This document shows positions 12,701 through 19,569 of a stretch of DNA of 64,000 nt, in pieces (positions within the stretch are counted from its first letter, which is position 1; each line of letters opens with the position of its first letter). The notes beneath the pieces were generated by a model that did no database searches, had not been told where the DNA came from, and saw only the letters and a list, made by a program, of their open reading frames with translations. Source of the DNA: Roseateles_B sp041913905 (GTDB lineage: Bacteria > Pseudomonadota > Gammaproteobacteria > Burkholderiales > Burkholderiaceae_C); the NCBI GenBank assembly GCA_041913905.1, contig JAYSEK010000006.1:93250-157249 (forward strand), in the 5' to 3' direction. The position numbers were made by a program, and so were the translations under genes.

Positions 12701-13313
12701 CGGAGAAGCGGCTCATCGCGAAGGCGTGCAGGCCCATGTCCAGGATGTCCTGCACGCTGGACGGGAAGAACACCGGGAAGCCCGCCGCCTTGAAGACGTG
12801 GTCGCTCTGGTGGGCGGCGGTGGAGCTCTTGGAGATGTGGTCGTCACCCGCGATGGCGATCACGCCGCCGTGCTTGGAAGTGCCGGCCATGTTGGCGTGC
12901 TTGAAGACGTCGATGCAGCGGTCCACGCCCGGGCCCTTGCCGTACCAGAGGCCGAAGACGCCGTCGAACTTCGCCTTCTCCTTGAACAGGTCCAGTTGCT
13001 GCGTGCCCCAGACGGCGGTGGCGCCCAGTTCCTCGTTGACGCCCGGCTGGAACACGATGTTCTGCTTGGCCAGGTGCTTCTTGGCGGCCATCAGCGCCTG
13101 GTCGTAGCCGCCCAGCGGCGAGCCGCGGTAGCCCGAGACGAAGCCGGCGGTGTTCAGGCCGTTCATCGCATCGCGGGTGCGCTGCAGCATGGGCAGGCGC
13201 ACCAGGGCCTGGACCCCGCTCATGAAGGCGCGACCGCGGTCGAGCGCGTACTTGTCGTCCAGGGTGACCTTTTCCAGCGCGCGCAGGATGTGTTCGGGCA
13301 GCGGTGCGTTCAT
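9756..13313 (-). CDS. Fused indolepyruvate:ferredoxin (2-oxoacid) oxidoreductase
   Basis: A 1,185-residue protein combining what are IorA and IorB subunits in archaea. It would decarboxylate aryl- or branched-chain 2-oxoacids to acyl-CoA, passing electrons to ferredoxin, in the cytoplasm. Visible parts: an N-terminal pyrimidine-binding/TPP region (RAFMSGVQALVRLPM, FVSGYRGSPLGGYD); a TPP pyrophosphate region (VGGIGCHYMVTWM, NLGDGTYFHSG); and near residue 665-705 a Cys cluster (CEGCGDCSIQSNC, then CNKDFSCVKGFC) for an iron-sulfur centre. A gamma-type domain follows (GVGGTGVITIGQLLG, DAAGLAQKGGATWSHI), and a C-terminal helical extension typical of the long proteobacterial form. MNAPLPEHIL is taken as the start since upstream in-frame sequence is low-complexity and lacks a ribosome site. 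Confidence 0.92.
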   Translation of the reverse strand: MNAPLPEHILRALEKVTLDDKYALDRGRAFMSGVQALVRLPMLQRTRDAMNGLNTAGFVSGYRGSPLGGYDQALMAAKKHLAKQNIVFQPGVNEELGATAVWGTQQLDLFKEKAKFDGVFGLWYGKGPGVDRCIDVFKHANMAGTSKHGGVIAIAGDDHISKSSTAAHQSDHVFKAAGFPVFFPSSVQDILDMGLHAFAMSRFSGLWSGMKTIQEIVESGASVSVDPDRVQIITPDDFPMPAGGLHIRWPDPPLDQEARMMDHKWYAALAYVRANKLNYNVIATPNDRLGLIASGKAWNDTRQALHDLGLEDDTCRRLGIRLHKVNVVWPLEANITRDFATGLQEILVIEEKRQVIEYQIKEQLYNWRPDVRPHVLGKFDDDAEGGMGGEWGLPNPSKNWLLRPQADLTPAIIARAIAKRLKKLGVDADIAARLDARVAIIDAKENALKAEEKTAGGADRTPWFCSGCPHNTSTRVPDGSRAVGGIGCHYMVTWMPGRNTATFTQMGGEGVTWTGQQWFTNEKHIFSNLGDGTYFHSGILAIRQSIASGVNITYKILYNDAVAMTGGQQVGERPEGHTVLQIMQSLIAEGVKKLVIVTDEPEKYNGVALLAGVTVHHRDELDHIQREFREIPGTTAIIYDQTCATEKRRRRKRGKLVDPAKRTVINELVCEGCGDCSIQSNCLSIEPLETEFGRKRQINQNTCNKDFSCVKGFCPSFVTIEGGELKKPKKDKRVSPFDSKLGALPEPSIPNATEAWGIVVAGVGGTGVITIGQLLGMAAHLEGKGVITQDAAGLAQKGGATWSHIQIANRAEDIHCTKVGTAEAQLVIACDSIVAANKTTLAVMREGRTFVALNTHGSPTATLVNNADWSFPGAACEAAVAKAVGADHFRAFDAEEVAVKLLGDSLYTNPLMLGYAWQQGRIPLSHAALMRAIELNGVQIDNNKAAFEWGRRCAHDLASVQALFAAQQVISFVKRDSLDEMVAKRVAFLTDYQNAAYAAQYQTFVDKVRAAEKPLNSTRLSEAVARYLFKLMAYKDEYEVARLHSDKKFVEKIAAQFEGDYKIVHHLAPPLLAKKNEKGELVKQQMGGWVRPAFSVLAKLKGLRGTALDIFGYTAERRMERQLIQDYRASIEQLLAKGLTADRLALAADIARIPEEIRGYGHVKERHVKAARAKWDGLMKQWQAA

Positions 13314-13991
13314 GCGAGGGGTACTCCGAGAGGGGTGCCGAAGAGAGGGCGGACCAGATCCAGCAGCACCTCGCATCAGGAGGTGCTCGCGCGGGCGGCT
13401 TGTGGCCGCCGGACCTTCCGGGGGATGGCTGCAGTATGGGCCGGGGAGCGAGTGTAGGGAAAGAGGGGATTCGTGTCATTTCTAAGTTTTCGCATATCCC
13501 TGTGAATCGGATCAATCAATTTCTGTAAAGTGAAAAATACGGCAATGTATTGATCGAAGCATGGCCGATGCCAGAAAGCATCCAGTGGATCGCGAGACAT
13601 GCCGAGTTCGGCGTCACGCCCGCGCAGGGCGCCAGGGGGTGACCTGTCAGACTTGCCAGGGGACGGTTCCCGACTAGCGGCGTAAGCTTTCCCTGCTCAA
13701 ACAAAGTACTTGAAACGGACGTCCCGGTCACAGAGGGCGCCGTTGAGAAGAGCGCATTGGGGGCTTGGGCTCCGCTGCGGCGGAGGCTCGGGCGGGGAGC
13801 GAGAGCAATGGCAGGGCTGCCACCCGGTAAGGGCTGTGCGGCTGCCAGAGGAGGGTCGAACCAAAGACAGGATTGCAGCTGCCGAGAGGGCGTAGTGCTT
13901 GGCGGCTGCCTGCCTGCGTACGTCGCCTGTCTGGCTGGCGTACGAATTCAGCGCATTGGTGCGCTACTTCACTTCGACTTAGGAGAACGAT
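13314..13991. other. Intergenic region between oxidoreductase and RiPP island
   Basis: These 678 bases have no convincing gene. A 60-base AT-rich patch near 13,490-13,555 contains the inverted repeat GATCAAT (13510-13516) and ATTGATC (13549-13555) and probably holds the promoter of the oxidoreductase. A 6-bp hairpin (AGCGCA-TTGG-TGCGCT, 13950-13965) stands 15 bases ahead of the ribosome site of the first RiPP precursor and might be a leader structure. Short open frames in between lack ribosome sites and family resemblance. Confidence 0.5.
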
Positions 13992-14189
13992 ATGCAAGGC
14001 AATTCCAAGCAGGACCTGGCGCAGGACAAGCTGAAGGTGCTGGCCCTTCAGGATCTGGAGCACATCAACGGCGGGCGCGGCGTGCTGTCGCCCATGCCGG
14101 TGAACAGCACCGAGAGCAACAACTGCGGCACCGTGACGGGCTGGGAGCTCAGCACCAAGAGCAACGGCTGCCCGCGCGAAACGAAGTAA
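13992..14189 (+). CDS. RiPP precursor A: class III lanthipeptide-type, double-Gly leader
   Basis: A 65-residue peptide preceded by AGGAGAACGAT. Leader: residues 1-28, with VLALQDLE at 16-23 matching the LxLQ helix that class III LanKC enzymes recognise, and ending at Gly27-Gly28, the usual cut site of C39 peptidases. Core: residues 29-65, holding two near-identical blocks, STESNNC (39-45) and STKSNGC (54-60). Both fit S-x-x-S-x-x-C, the motif for labionin or a neighbouring lanthionine in class III peptides. The core has two Cys and ten Ser/Thr. The LanKC gene follows 148 bases later behind a hairpin. The modifications are inferred; the motifs are read directly. Confidence 0.85.
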   Translation: MQGNSKQDLAQDKLKVLALQDLEHINGGRGVLSPMPVNSTESNNCGTVTGWELSTKSNGCPRETK

Positions 14190-14211
14190 GCCTTCTCACT
14201 TTTGAAGGCTT
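14188..14211 (+). terminator. Hairpin between precursor A and LanKC
   Basis: AAGCCTTC and GAAGGCTT form an 8-bp perfect stem with an 8-base loop. It begins inside the precursor stop codon. No long T-run follows, so it may be a partial terminator or an mRNA-stabilising hairpin that keeps precursor message in excess of the enzyme. A second small GCCGG/CCGGC hairpin follows at once. Confidence 0.55.
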
Positions 14212-14337
14212 GATGCCGGCTTGACCGGCCGATGCAGGTCTTGGACCTGCCCTCTCATGTCCTTGAGAACGGTGTGGCCACCCAGGTGTCCGCACCGATT
14301 CTTTTTGGGCGCCAGCTTTGTCGGGAGTCGATGAACC

Positions 14338-17043
14338 ATGTCTGAAGACGCCAGGAATTCCGATTTCTTCGTGCCTCCCGAGCGCAGGGTGCCGTCCCGC
14401 GAGTACCTGGAGGTCATCGAGCAGGATCTGCCCTTGCGATGGCGCGTGTACCCGTCGCATTACTGGACTCAAGTGTCGGGTCCGGTGCCGAGAAACAAGA
14501 CCCAGGGCTGGAAGATCCACATTTCCGCCACGAGATCCTCGGCAAAGGACGTTCTCAAGCGCGTCGCTCCGATCTGCTGGGAGGAGGGCACCGACTTCAA
14601 ATTCGCCAGCGACACGCACGCGCACGGCGTGCTGGTGTCTAAGAACGTCGGCCGCCAGGCGGGAGGCAAGTTCATCACCATCTATCCCGCCACGGACGAG
14701 ATTTTCGATCGCCTGCTGGAGCGGCTCTACCTCAGTCTGTCGGCGTTCGAGGGGCCGTACATCCTGTCGGATCGGCAGTACAAGGACTCCAAGGTCGTCT
14801 TCTACCGCTATGGCGGCTTCCGGGCACTGGACGAGGTGGACGTCTTCGGACGCAGCAAGAGCCACATTCTCAATCGCGACTTCGACTACATCGAGGACCA
14901 GCGGCTGCCAACCTTTCATCTGCCGGATTTCGTGGAGGACCGCCATGCACCGCCAGCGGCCCTGGCGGCGCCCAAGGCAGAGGAGGCCAAGGACAGCGGC
15001 CCGACCGCCAGCGCGCCAGCCGCGCTGTTCGGAGAGTTCTTCGAGATCCAGCGCTTCATCAAGTACTCCAACGCGGGCGGCGTCTATCGCGGGCGGGATG
15101 TGCGGGATGACAGCGTCGTCATCATCAAGGAGGCTCGTCCGCACTGCGAGTATGGGCAAAAGGGCTTCAACGCCATGGAGCAACTGCGCAGCGAATTCGC
15201 CGTGCTGCAGCGAATTGCCCACCTGGATGTGGCGCCCAAGCCCTTGGCCTTGTTCCAGGTCTGGGAGCATCTGTTTCTGGTCCAGTCGCAGGTGCCGGGC
15301 ATCAGCCTGCGGGACTATGTGGTCCGCAACACCAAAGTCATCCTGCCGCAGTCGGATGCGGCCGCCATGCGGGACTGGTTCGCCAAGGCGGCAAAGATCG
15401 GTGCCCATCTGCTGAAGGTCGTGCACCAGTTGCATGCGAATGGCGTCGTCTATGGCGACCTGTCCCCGAACAACGTGATGGTCGACGAAGCCAGCTTGCG
15501 CGTGCAGCTGATTGACTTCGAGACGGCGCTTGTCGAGGGTCAGGGCAAGGCGCCCAATATCTTCACGCCGGGCTTCGGCAGGCCCGGTCGGGAAGATCGC
15601 TCCGAGGCTCAGCGGCTGGACGATCAGTACGCGCTGGGCAGCATCCTGCTGGACATGCTCACGCCCAGCCATGCCAACATGGCGCTGGTGCCCGACTACG
15701 CCGCCCAGGCACTGGACATGCTTGCTGCCGACTATGGCCTGCCAGCGGACTATGCCCGGTGCATCCAGGCACTGCTGGCGGCGGATGCGGTGGATCTCGC
15801 CCTCCTGGCCGAGCGGCTGGCGCAGATCCGCCTGGATGGCGTGCGTGCACTTCCCGAGGCGGTCCCTGCGGACTTTGCAGCCAGGCTGGACCTGCTGCGC
15901 GACGACTGCATCCGCTACATCGAGTCGCATGCGTCGCCGGACAAGGGCTGGCAGCTATTGCCCGTTGACGCCGATCAGCGCTATCAGCTGTCTTTTGACT
16001 ACGGCGTCCTGGGCAGCTTCTACGCCTGGCATCGCATCCGGGGCCAGCTCCGCGAGGACTTGAAGGACTGGCTGCTGCGCAGCTGCCGGCAGGGCGAACC
16101 CCTGCCGGGTCTTCTCAATGGTGCGGCGGGCGCCGCCTGGTTGCTGAGCGAGCTGGGCTGCCGCGAGGAGGCCGCGCAGCAGCTGCGCTACGCCGGGCGG
16201 CACAAGCTGCTCTTCACCAATGCTTCGCTCGGCTATGGCCACGCGGGCGTCGGCATGGCCCTGCTGCAGGCCTGGATGCATGGCGGCGACAGGGAGCTGC
16301 TGGCTCAGGCGGTCCAACTGGCCGAGGTCTTGTGCGAGACCGCGGTCAAATCGGAATCCGGCTGGTGCTGGGACGTGGACGAGGACGGCACCGTGCAGCT
16401 GGGCTTGCACAAGGGTGCCAGCGGCATCGCGCTGTTCCTGCTCTACGCCTATGCGGCCTCGGGCGATGAACGGTATCTGGAGGCTGCCAAGGCTGGGCTG
16501 GCCTACGACATGAGCCATTCACAGCCGGTGGGGACGCCTGCGGCCTACAGGCCTGCGCGGCCGGAGACCATTCTCTATCCCTACCTGGCCGTTGGTACGG
16601 CCGGGGTGGCGGCGGTGGCACTGCGCCTGCATGCCGCCACCGGCGATCCCGGCTACCTCGACTACGTCACGCAGGCCAAGGCGCTGGCTGCGCAGAAATA
16701 CACGGTGTGCGGGGGCATGGGCGACGGTCTGGCCGGCCTGGGGCACTTCCTGCTGGATGTGGCGGATTGGACGGACGATGCGCAGGCGCGCCAACTGGCG
16801 CTGCGTGCTGCGCACGGCATGACGCTCTTCATGGTGCGGCGCCCTGAGGGCCTGACCGCGCCGGCTCGGCTGGGCACAACGGTGAGCGTGTCCTACCTGT
16901 CCGGTTCTGCGGGCATGGCGTTGTTCCTTCAGCGGCTGGCCCATGGCGGCGGCGGATTCCATTTCTCCCTGGATGCCCTGCTGCGCAGCAGGGCAGCGGG
17001 GGCGGTGGCAGAGCAGCCTGCCGTCATGGTGGCCGCAGGTTGA
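14338..17043 (+). CDS. Class III lanthionine synthetase LanKC
   Basis: A 901-residue three-domain enzyme expected to phosphorylate Ser/Thr of precursor A, eliminate phosphate and cyclise onto Cys. The N-terminal lyase region (1 to about 220) has GWKIHISATRSSAKDVL and FKFASD, typical of LanKC. The Ser/Thr-kinase region (about 235-500) has the ATP lysine Lys264 (VIIKEARP), catalytic loop YGDLSPNN with Asp374, and metal-binding Asp393 in IDFETA. The cyclase-like region (about 540-880) has repeated G-x-x-G turns: LHKGASG (His691), YLAVGTAG, VCGGMGDGLAGLG (Cys791) and LSGSAG. The Cys/Cys-His zinc triad of LanC, LanM and LanL is not evident, which fits class III. GGGAGTCG precedes the start. The next gene begins 7 bases after the stop. 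Confidence 0.93.
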   Translation: MSEDARNSDFFVPPERRVPSREYLEVIEQDLPLRWRVYPSHYWTQVSGPVPRNKTQGWKIHISATRSSAKDVLKRVAPICWEEGTDFKFASDTHAHGVLVSKNVGRQAGGKFITIYPATDEIFDRLLERLYLSLSAFEGPYILSDRQYKDSKVVFYRYGGFRALDEVDVFGRSKSHILNRDFDYIEDQRLPTFHLPDFVEDRHAPPAALAAPKAEEAKDSGPTASAPAALFGEFFEIQRFIKYSNAGGVYRGRDVRDDSVVIIKEARPHCEYGQKGFNAMEQLRSEFAVLQRIAHLDVAPKPLALFQVWEHLFLVQSQVPGISLRDYVVRNTKVILPQSDAAAMRDWFAKAAKIGAHLLKVVHQLHANGVVYGDLSPNNVMVDEASLRVQLIDFETALVEGQGKAPNIFTPGFGRPGREDRSEAQRLDDQYALGSILLDMLTPSHANMALVPDYAAQALDMLAADYGLPADYARCIQALLAADAVDLALLAERLAQIRLDGVRALPEAVPADFAARLDLLRDDCIRYIESHASPDKGWQLLPVDADQRYQLSFDYGVLGSFYAWHRIRGQLREDLKDWLLRSCRQGEPLPGLLNGAAGAAWLLSELGCREEAAQQLRYAGRHKLLFTNASLGYGHAGVGMALLQAWMHGGDRELLAQAVQLAEVLCETAVKSESGWCWDVDEDGTVQLGLHKGASGIALFLLYAYAASGDERYLEAAKAGLAYDMSHSQPVGTPAAYRPARPETILYPYLAVGTAGVAAVALRLHAATGDPGYLDYVTQAKALAAQKYTVCGGMGDGLAGLGHFLLDVADWTDDAQARQLALRAAHGMTLFMVRRPEGLTAPARLGTTVSVSYLSGSAGMALFLQRLAHGGGGFHFSLDALLRSRAAGAVAEQPAVMVAAG

Positions 17044-17050
17044 GGATCGT

Positions 17051-17791
17051 ATGGAAGACACCCTGGCTACTGATCCGCGAGTGCGCGCACTTCAAGAGCA
17101 GAATCGATGGCTCAAGCTGGCCCTGCTGCTGATGACGGCGCTGCTGTGCCTGGCGGCGTCGACGGGCCGCACGAAGTTCCAGGAGATCGACGTCGAGCGC
17201 ATCAACGTCGTGACTGCGGACGGCCGACGTGAGCTGGTCATCGCCAACCGTGACCGGCTGCCAGGGGTGGTGGCCGGGGGGCGGGAGGCGCAGGACCACC
17301 GTCACACGGCGGGCATCCTCTTCTACAACACGGCAGGCGATGAGAGCGGTGGGTTTGTGTGGTCCGGTGCCGGCAGCGCAGGCGCCCCGCCCGAGCAGGC
17401 CCTGCATTTGTCCATGGATCGCTTTGGCGGCGATCAGCAGCTTGCGCTGGGCTATTACGAGCGGGCTGGCCACATGATGGCTGGTCTGCGCGTCTTTGAT
17501 CGAGGCCTGGAGCAGGACTACGAGCCGTATTGGAAGGCCATGAACGCCGCACCACCCGGTGAGGAGCGGGAGTTCTGGCGTGGGAAATGGGAAGCGGCCG
17601 GCGGCGTGCAAACCGAACGGTTCTTTGCTGGCAAGACCGCCGGCAAGTCGTCCGCCCTCATCCTTTCGGACGGCAAGGGGCGGCCCCGATTGATGATGTA
17701 CGTCACTGAAGACGGGAAGACGGTCATGGACTTCCTGGATGAGCGGGGTGAGGTCATCAAAAGCCTGGCTCCGCAGGCAGGATCCAGATGA
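17051..17791 (+). CDS. Membrane-anchored protein coupled to LanKC, function unknown
   Basis: A 246-residue protein starting 7 bases after the LanKC stop; its ribosome site (GAGGATCGT) overlaps that stop, so the two are co-translated. Residues 1-20 are charged, about 20-38 form one transmembrane helix (LALLLMTALLCLAAS), and the rest is a soluble, probably periplasmic domain beginning EIDVERINVVTADGRRELVIANRDRLPG in short blocks. That opening resembles a widespread family of uncharacterised single-pass proteins in many bacteria. A second similar unit (ALILSDGKGRPRLMMYVTEDGK) near the C-terminus suggests an internal repeat of beta hairpins. Its place in the operon hints at an immunity, scaffold or leader-processing role, but nothing in the sequence proves it. 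Confidence 0.75.
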   Translation: MEDTLATDPRVRALQEQNRWLKLALLLMTALLCLAASTGRTKFQEIDVERINVVTADGRRELVIANRDRLPGVVAGGREAQDHRHTAGILFYNTAGDESGGFVWSGAGSAGAPPEQALHLSMDRFGGDQQLALGYYERAGHMMAGLRVFDRGLEQDYEPYWKAMNAAPPGEEREFWRGKWEAAGGVQTERFFAGKTAGKSSALILSDGKGRPRLMMYVTEDGKTVMDFLDERGEVIKSLAPQAGSR

Positions 17792-17819
17792 CGCGCAGAT
17801 GACGTGCGAGCCGGCCGCT

Positions 17820-18215
17820 GCCCTTGTGTCCCGTCTCAGAAAGGCGATTCGCAAATGGCGCTCGCGAGGTGTCGAGGCCGGCCAGCCAGGACCGCGCAAG
17901 GCGCCTCGACCGGCGCACCCGCGCACGCTGGATGACCAACGCATGGCGGACCAGCTGAACAAGTCTCTGCGGACACGCCACATCAGGCAAGCACATTGAA
18001 GCGCACGCAGCCGCTGCTGCCGATGGGCCTGGGCTATGCCGAGGGCGTCACCCACGACCATGTACGCCACGGCACGACGACGCTGCCTGCAGCGTTGAAC
18101 GTGGCCAACGGCGAGGTGACTTCGCGGGTGCGCGAGCAGCACCGCCAGCAAGAGTTTCAGGATGTCCTGCGCCAGATCGACAAGCAGCCGCTCCAGCGAG
18201 CTGGATCGGGAAACA
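17820..18215 (+). pseudogene. Decayed IS630-family transposase
   Basis: Two fragments in different frames match an IS630 transposase. The first (about 17,820-17,990) reads RKAIRKWRSRGVEAG...PRTLDDQRMADQLNKSLRTRH, like the helix-turn-helix and linker. The second (from 17,996) reads RTQPLLPMGLGYAEGVTHDHVRHGTTT...HRQQEFQDVLRQIDK, the conserved start of the catalytic domain. The segment between them, including the first catalytic Asp, and everything after IDK are missing. The element is dead. No terminal inverted repeats could be identified. It marks the RiPP island as a site of past insertion. Confidence 0.8.
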
Positions 18216-18394
18216 TCACAACGCCGGCACCGCGCCGTTCAAATGGACGGCGGCTGTCGATTCAATCCCGGAAAGCGTCGAAAGCATCGCAGAACGTATT
18301 TCCGCGACAGGACACGCTAGACCGGTGGAAAGTCGCCGGCGCCAGCCCTCTCCCGACCCAGGCGCCCGCCTGGCGTCCTTCACCAGAATGAGGG

Positions 18395-18428
18395 GGTGTC
18401 TTTTGACACCTGATAAACCTATCAGGTG
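18395..18428 (+). promoter_or_regulatory. Two overlapping, mutually exclusive hairpins
   Basis: GGTGTC-TTTT-GACACC (18395-18410) and CACCTGATA-AACC-TATCAGGTG (18407-18428) share the bases CACC, so only one can form at a time. Both stems are perfect. This is the geometry of an attenuator or a folded leader, or could be the end of a mobile element. It lies about 190 bases upstream of the secreted-protein gene. Confidence 0.4.
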
Positions 18429-18570
18429 GCTGTCCCGGAAAGCTGGGATAAGCTATCTGGGCTCGAACAACGATGGACGCCTCGGCACAGAGGCGCCGGA
18501 CCGGCTGAAGAGAAAGCAACGAGGATCGCGCGGTGCATTAGGCACTGCTCGGGGAGAAGAAAGTGCGAAA

Positions 18571-18593
18571 GCCCGGCCCGTAATGGGCCGGGC
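18571..18593. terminator. Perfect 9-bp GC hairpin
   Basis: GCCCGGCCC-GTAAT-GGGCCGGGC, a 9-bp perfect stem. Only a short TTT follows on the minus strand and none on the plus strand. It precedes the ribosome site of the next gene by about 10 bases, so it may shield the 5' end from read-through. Confidence 0.45.
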
Positions 18594-18616
18594 CTAGCGT
18601 TCAGGGGGAGGATCGG

Positions 18617-19192
18617 GTGTCTGTTCCAATGCCTCGTGTTGGCAGACAGCGTGGACCGCTGTCTGGACGCGCTAGCCGCGGCTTGCTGTGCCTGCTGCGT
18701 CGCTTTGTGGCTCAAATTGGTTTACTTGGACTGCTGGGACTGCTGTCCGTCGCCCATGCTCAGGCTCCCCAGGATTGCCGCGCCGAATCCCTGTCGCCAA
18801 CGGTCACCAGGGCGGTTGCCGATGCCTATGTTGAGGACGTGCTGGATCGGAAGGCATTTCGCCGCGGTGAGCTGAGTGCCGAAGAGTTGCATGCCAGAGA
18901 TGAGCGGCGCGTTCGGCTGGCGGAGTGCCTCTACCTGCTTGGGCAGCACTTCACGACGGCGGACCTGACGCACCTGATGTGGATCCACCACCATCATGCG
19001 TCGCGGGAGAGCAAGTTCAAGGCCCTTGCCTTTGCGGCCCTCCTGGCGTCCAACGCTCCCGAATCGCAGAAGGACTTCGAGCTTGCCCTCGATCGTCTGC
19101 TGATTGAACTGGGCCGGCCGCAGGTCTATGGCACGCAGCATCCGGCGATGGCCGGCAGCCAGCCTGAAAACCGTGTGAATTCAAAGAATTGA
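18617..19192 (+). CDS. Small secreted helical protein in the RiPP island
   Basis: A 191-residue protein starting at GTG behind GGGGGAGG. A long N-terminal region with Arg and a hydrophobic helix (IGLLGLLGLLSVAHAQA) makes a Sec signal peptide with cleavage near AHA-QA. The mature part (about 140 residues) is mostly helical, with a central MWIHHHHASRESKFKALAFAALLAS block containing four His in a row. It is not recognised. The stop lies 59 bases ahead of the GTG of precursor B, so it may belong to the same transcript. Possible roles are periplasmic immunity or metal binding, both speculative. Confidence 0.7.
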   Translation: MSVPMPRVGRQRGPLSGRASRGLLCLLRRFVAQIGLLGLLGLLSVAHAQAPQDCRAESLSPTVTRAVADAYVEDVLDRKAFRRGELSAEELHARDERRVRLAECLYLLGQHFTTADLTHLMWIHHHHASRESKFKALAFAALLASNAPESQKDFELALDRLLIELGRPQVYGTQHPAMAGSQPENRVNSKN

Positions 19193-19251
19193 GGGTTCCC
19201 TCAATGCCTGGCACGGCGGCGGGCCGTGCGTACACAACTAGGGAGTTAGTC

Positions 19252-19428
19252 GTGATTTTTGCAAAGAAGACAGCCGAAGAGATTCAAGTGACCGATCAGG
19301 AGTGCGCAGCCAAGCTGGCAGCGCTTGCGCAGCATGAAGTTGACGCTGTCTCTGGTGGAGGAAACTGGATCGAGGTCGACACCGATACGGGCCTGTCCTG
19401 CGACAGCAAGTGGGTGCGTGTCTACTGA
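19252..19428 (+). CDS. RiPP precursor B: double-Gly leader, acid/Thr-rich core
   Basis: A 58-residue peptide. The GTG at 19252 follows AGGGAG at good distance; an upstream in-frame ATG has no ribosome site. The leader (1-36) is charged and helical (AEEIQVTDQECAAKLAALAQHEVDAVSGG) and ends in a Gly-Gly cut site preceded by Val-Ser, typical of C39 substrates. The core is about 21-22 residues and contains EVDTDTG and SCDSK: acids Glu41, Asp43, Asp45 and Asp51, and nucleophiles Thr44, Thr46, Ser49, Ser52 and Lys53, plus Cys50. A graspetide ligase gene follows. Base composition is more AT-rich than in surrounding genes. The peptide role rests on leader plus context. Confidence 0.8.
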   Translation: MIFAKKTAEEIQVTDQECAAKLAALAQHEVDAVSGGGNWIEVDTDTGLSCDSKWVRVY

Positions 19429-19523
19429 TTGAATTTAGCCGCTGAGCGTCAGGCGCTGATGGAGCCTTCGGCTTTCATGCAACTAGATGCTCAGTGAGTC
19501 GGTCTCCGGCCGACCAGATGGCC

Positions 19524-19560
19524 CCCTCAGGTTATGTACCGGCCTGAGGGTCTTTTTTTT
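19524..19560 (+). terminator. Strong terminator between precursor B and its ligase
   Basis: An 8-bp stem (CCCTCAGG / CCTGAGGG) followed by TCTTTTTTTT: a textbook intrinsic terminator. It lies between precursor B and the ATP-grasp gene, so read-through would set the enzyme at a low level relative to precursor. Confidence 0.88.
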
Positions 19561-19569
19561 AGGCCTGCC

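Noticed and set aside
9813..13457. A 1,214-codon open frame antisense to the oxidoreductase
   Set aside because: Same high-GC shadow effect; composition is Gly/Val/His-rich without domains, whereas the minus strand has TPP and iron-sulfur motifs.
17739..17999. An intact small gene between LanKC's partner and the IS relic
   Set aside because: Its product matches the IS630 linker region and is frame-broken relative to the rest; treated as pseudogene.
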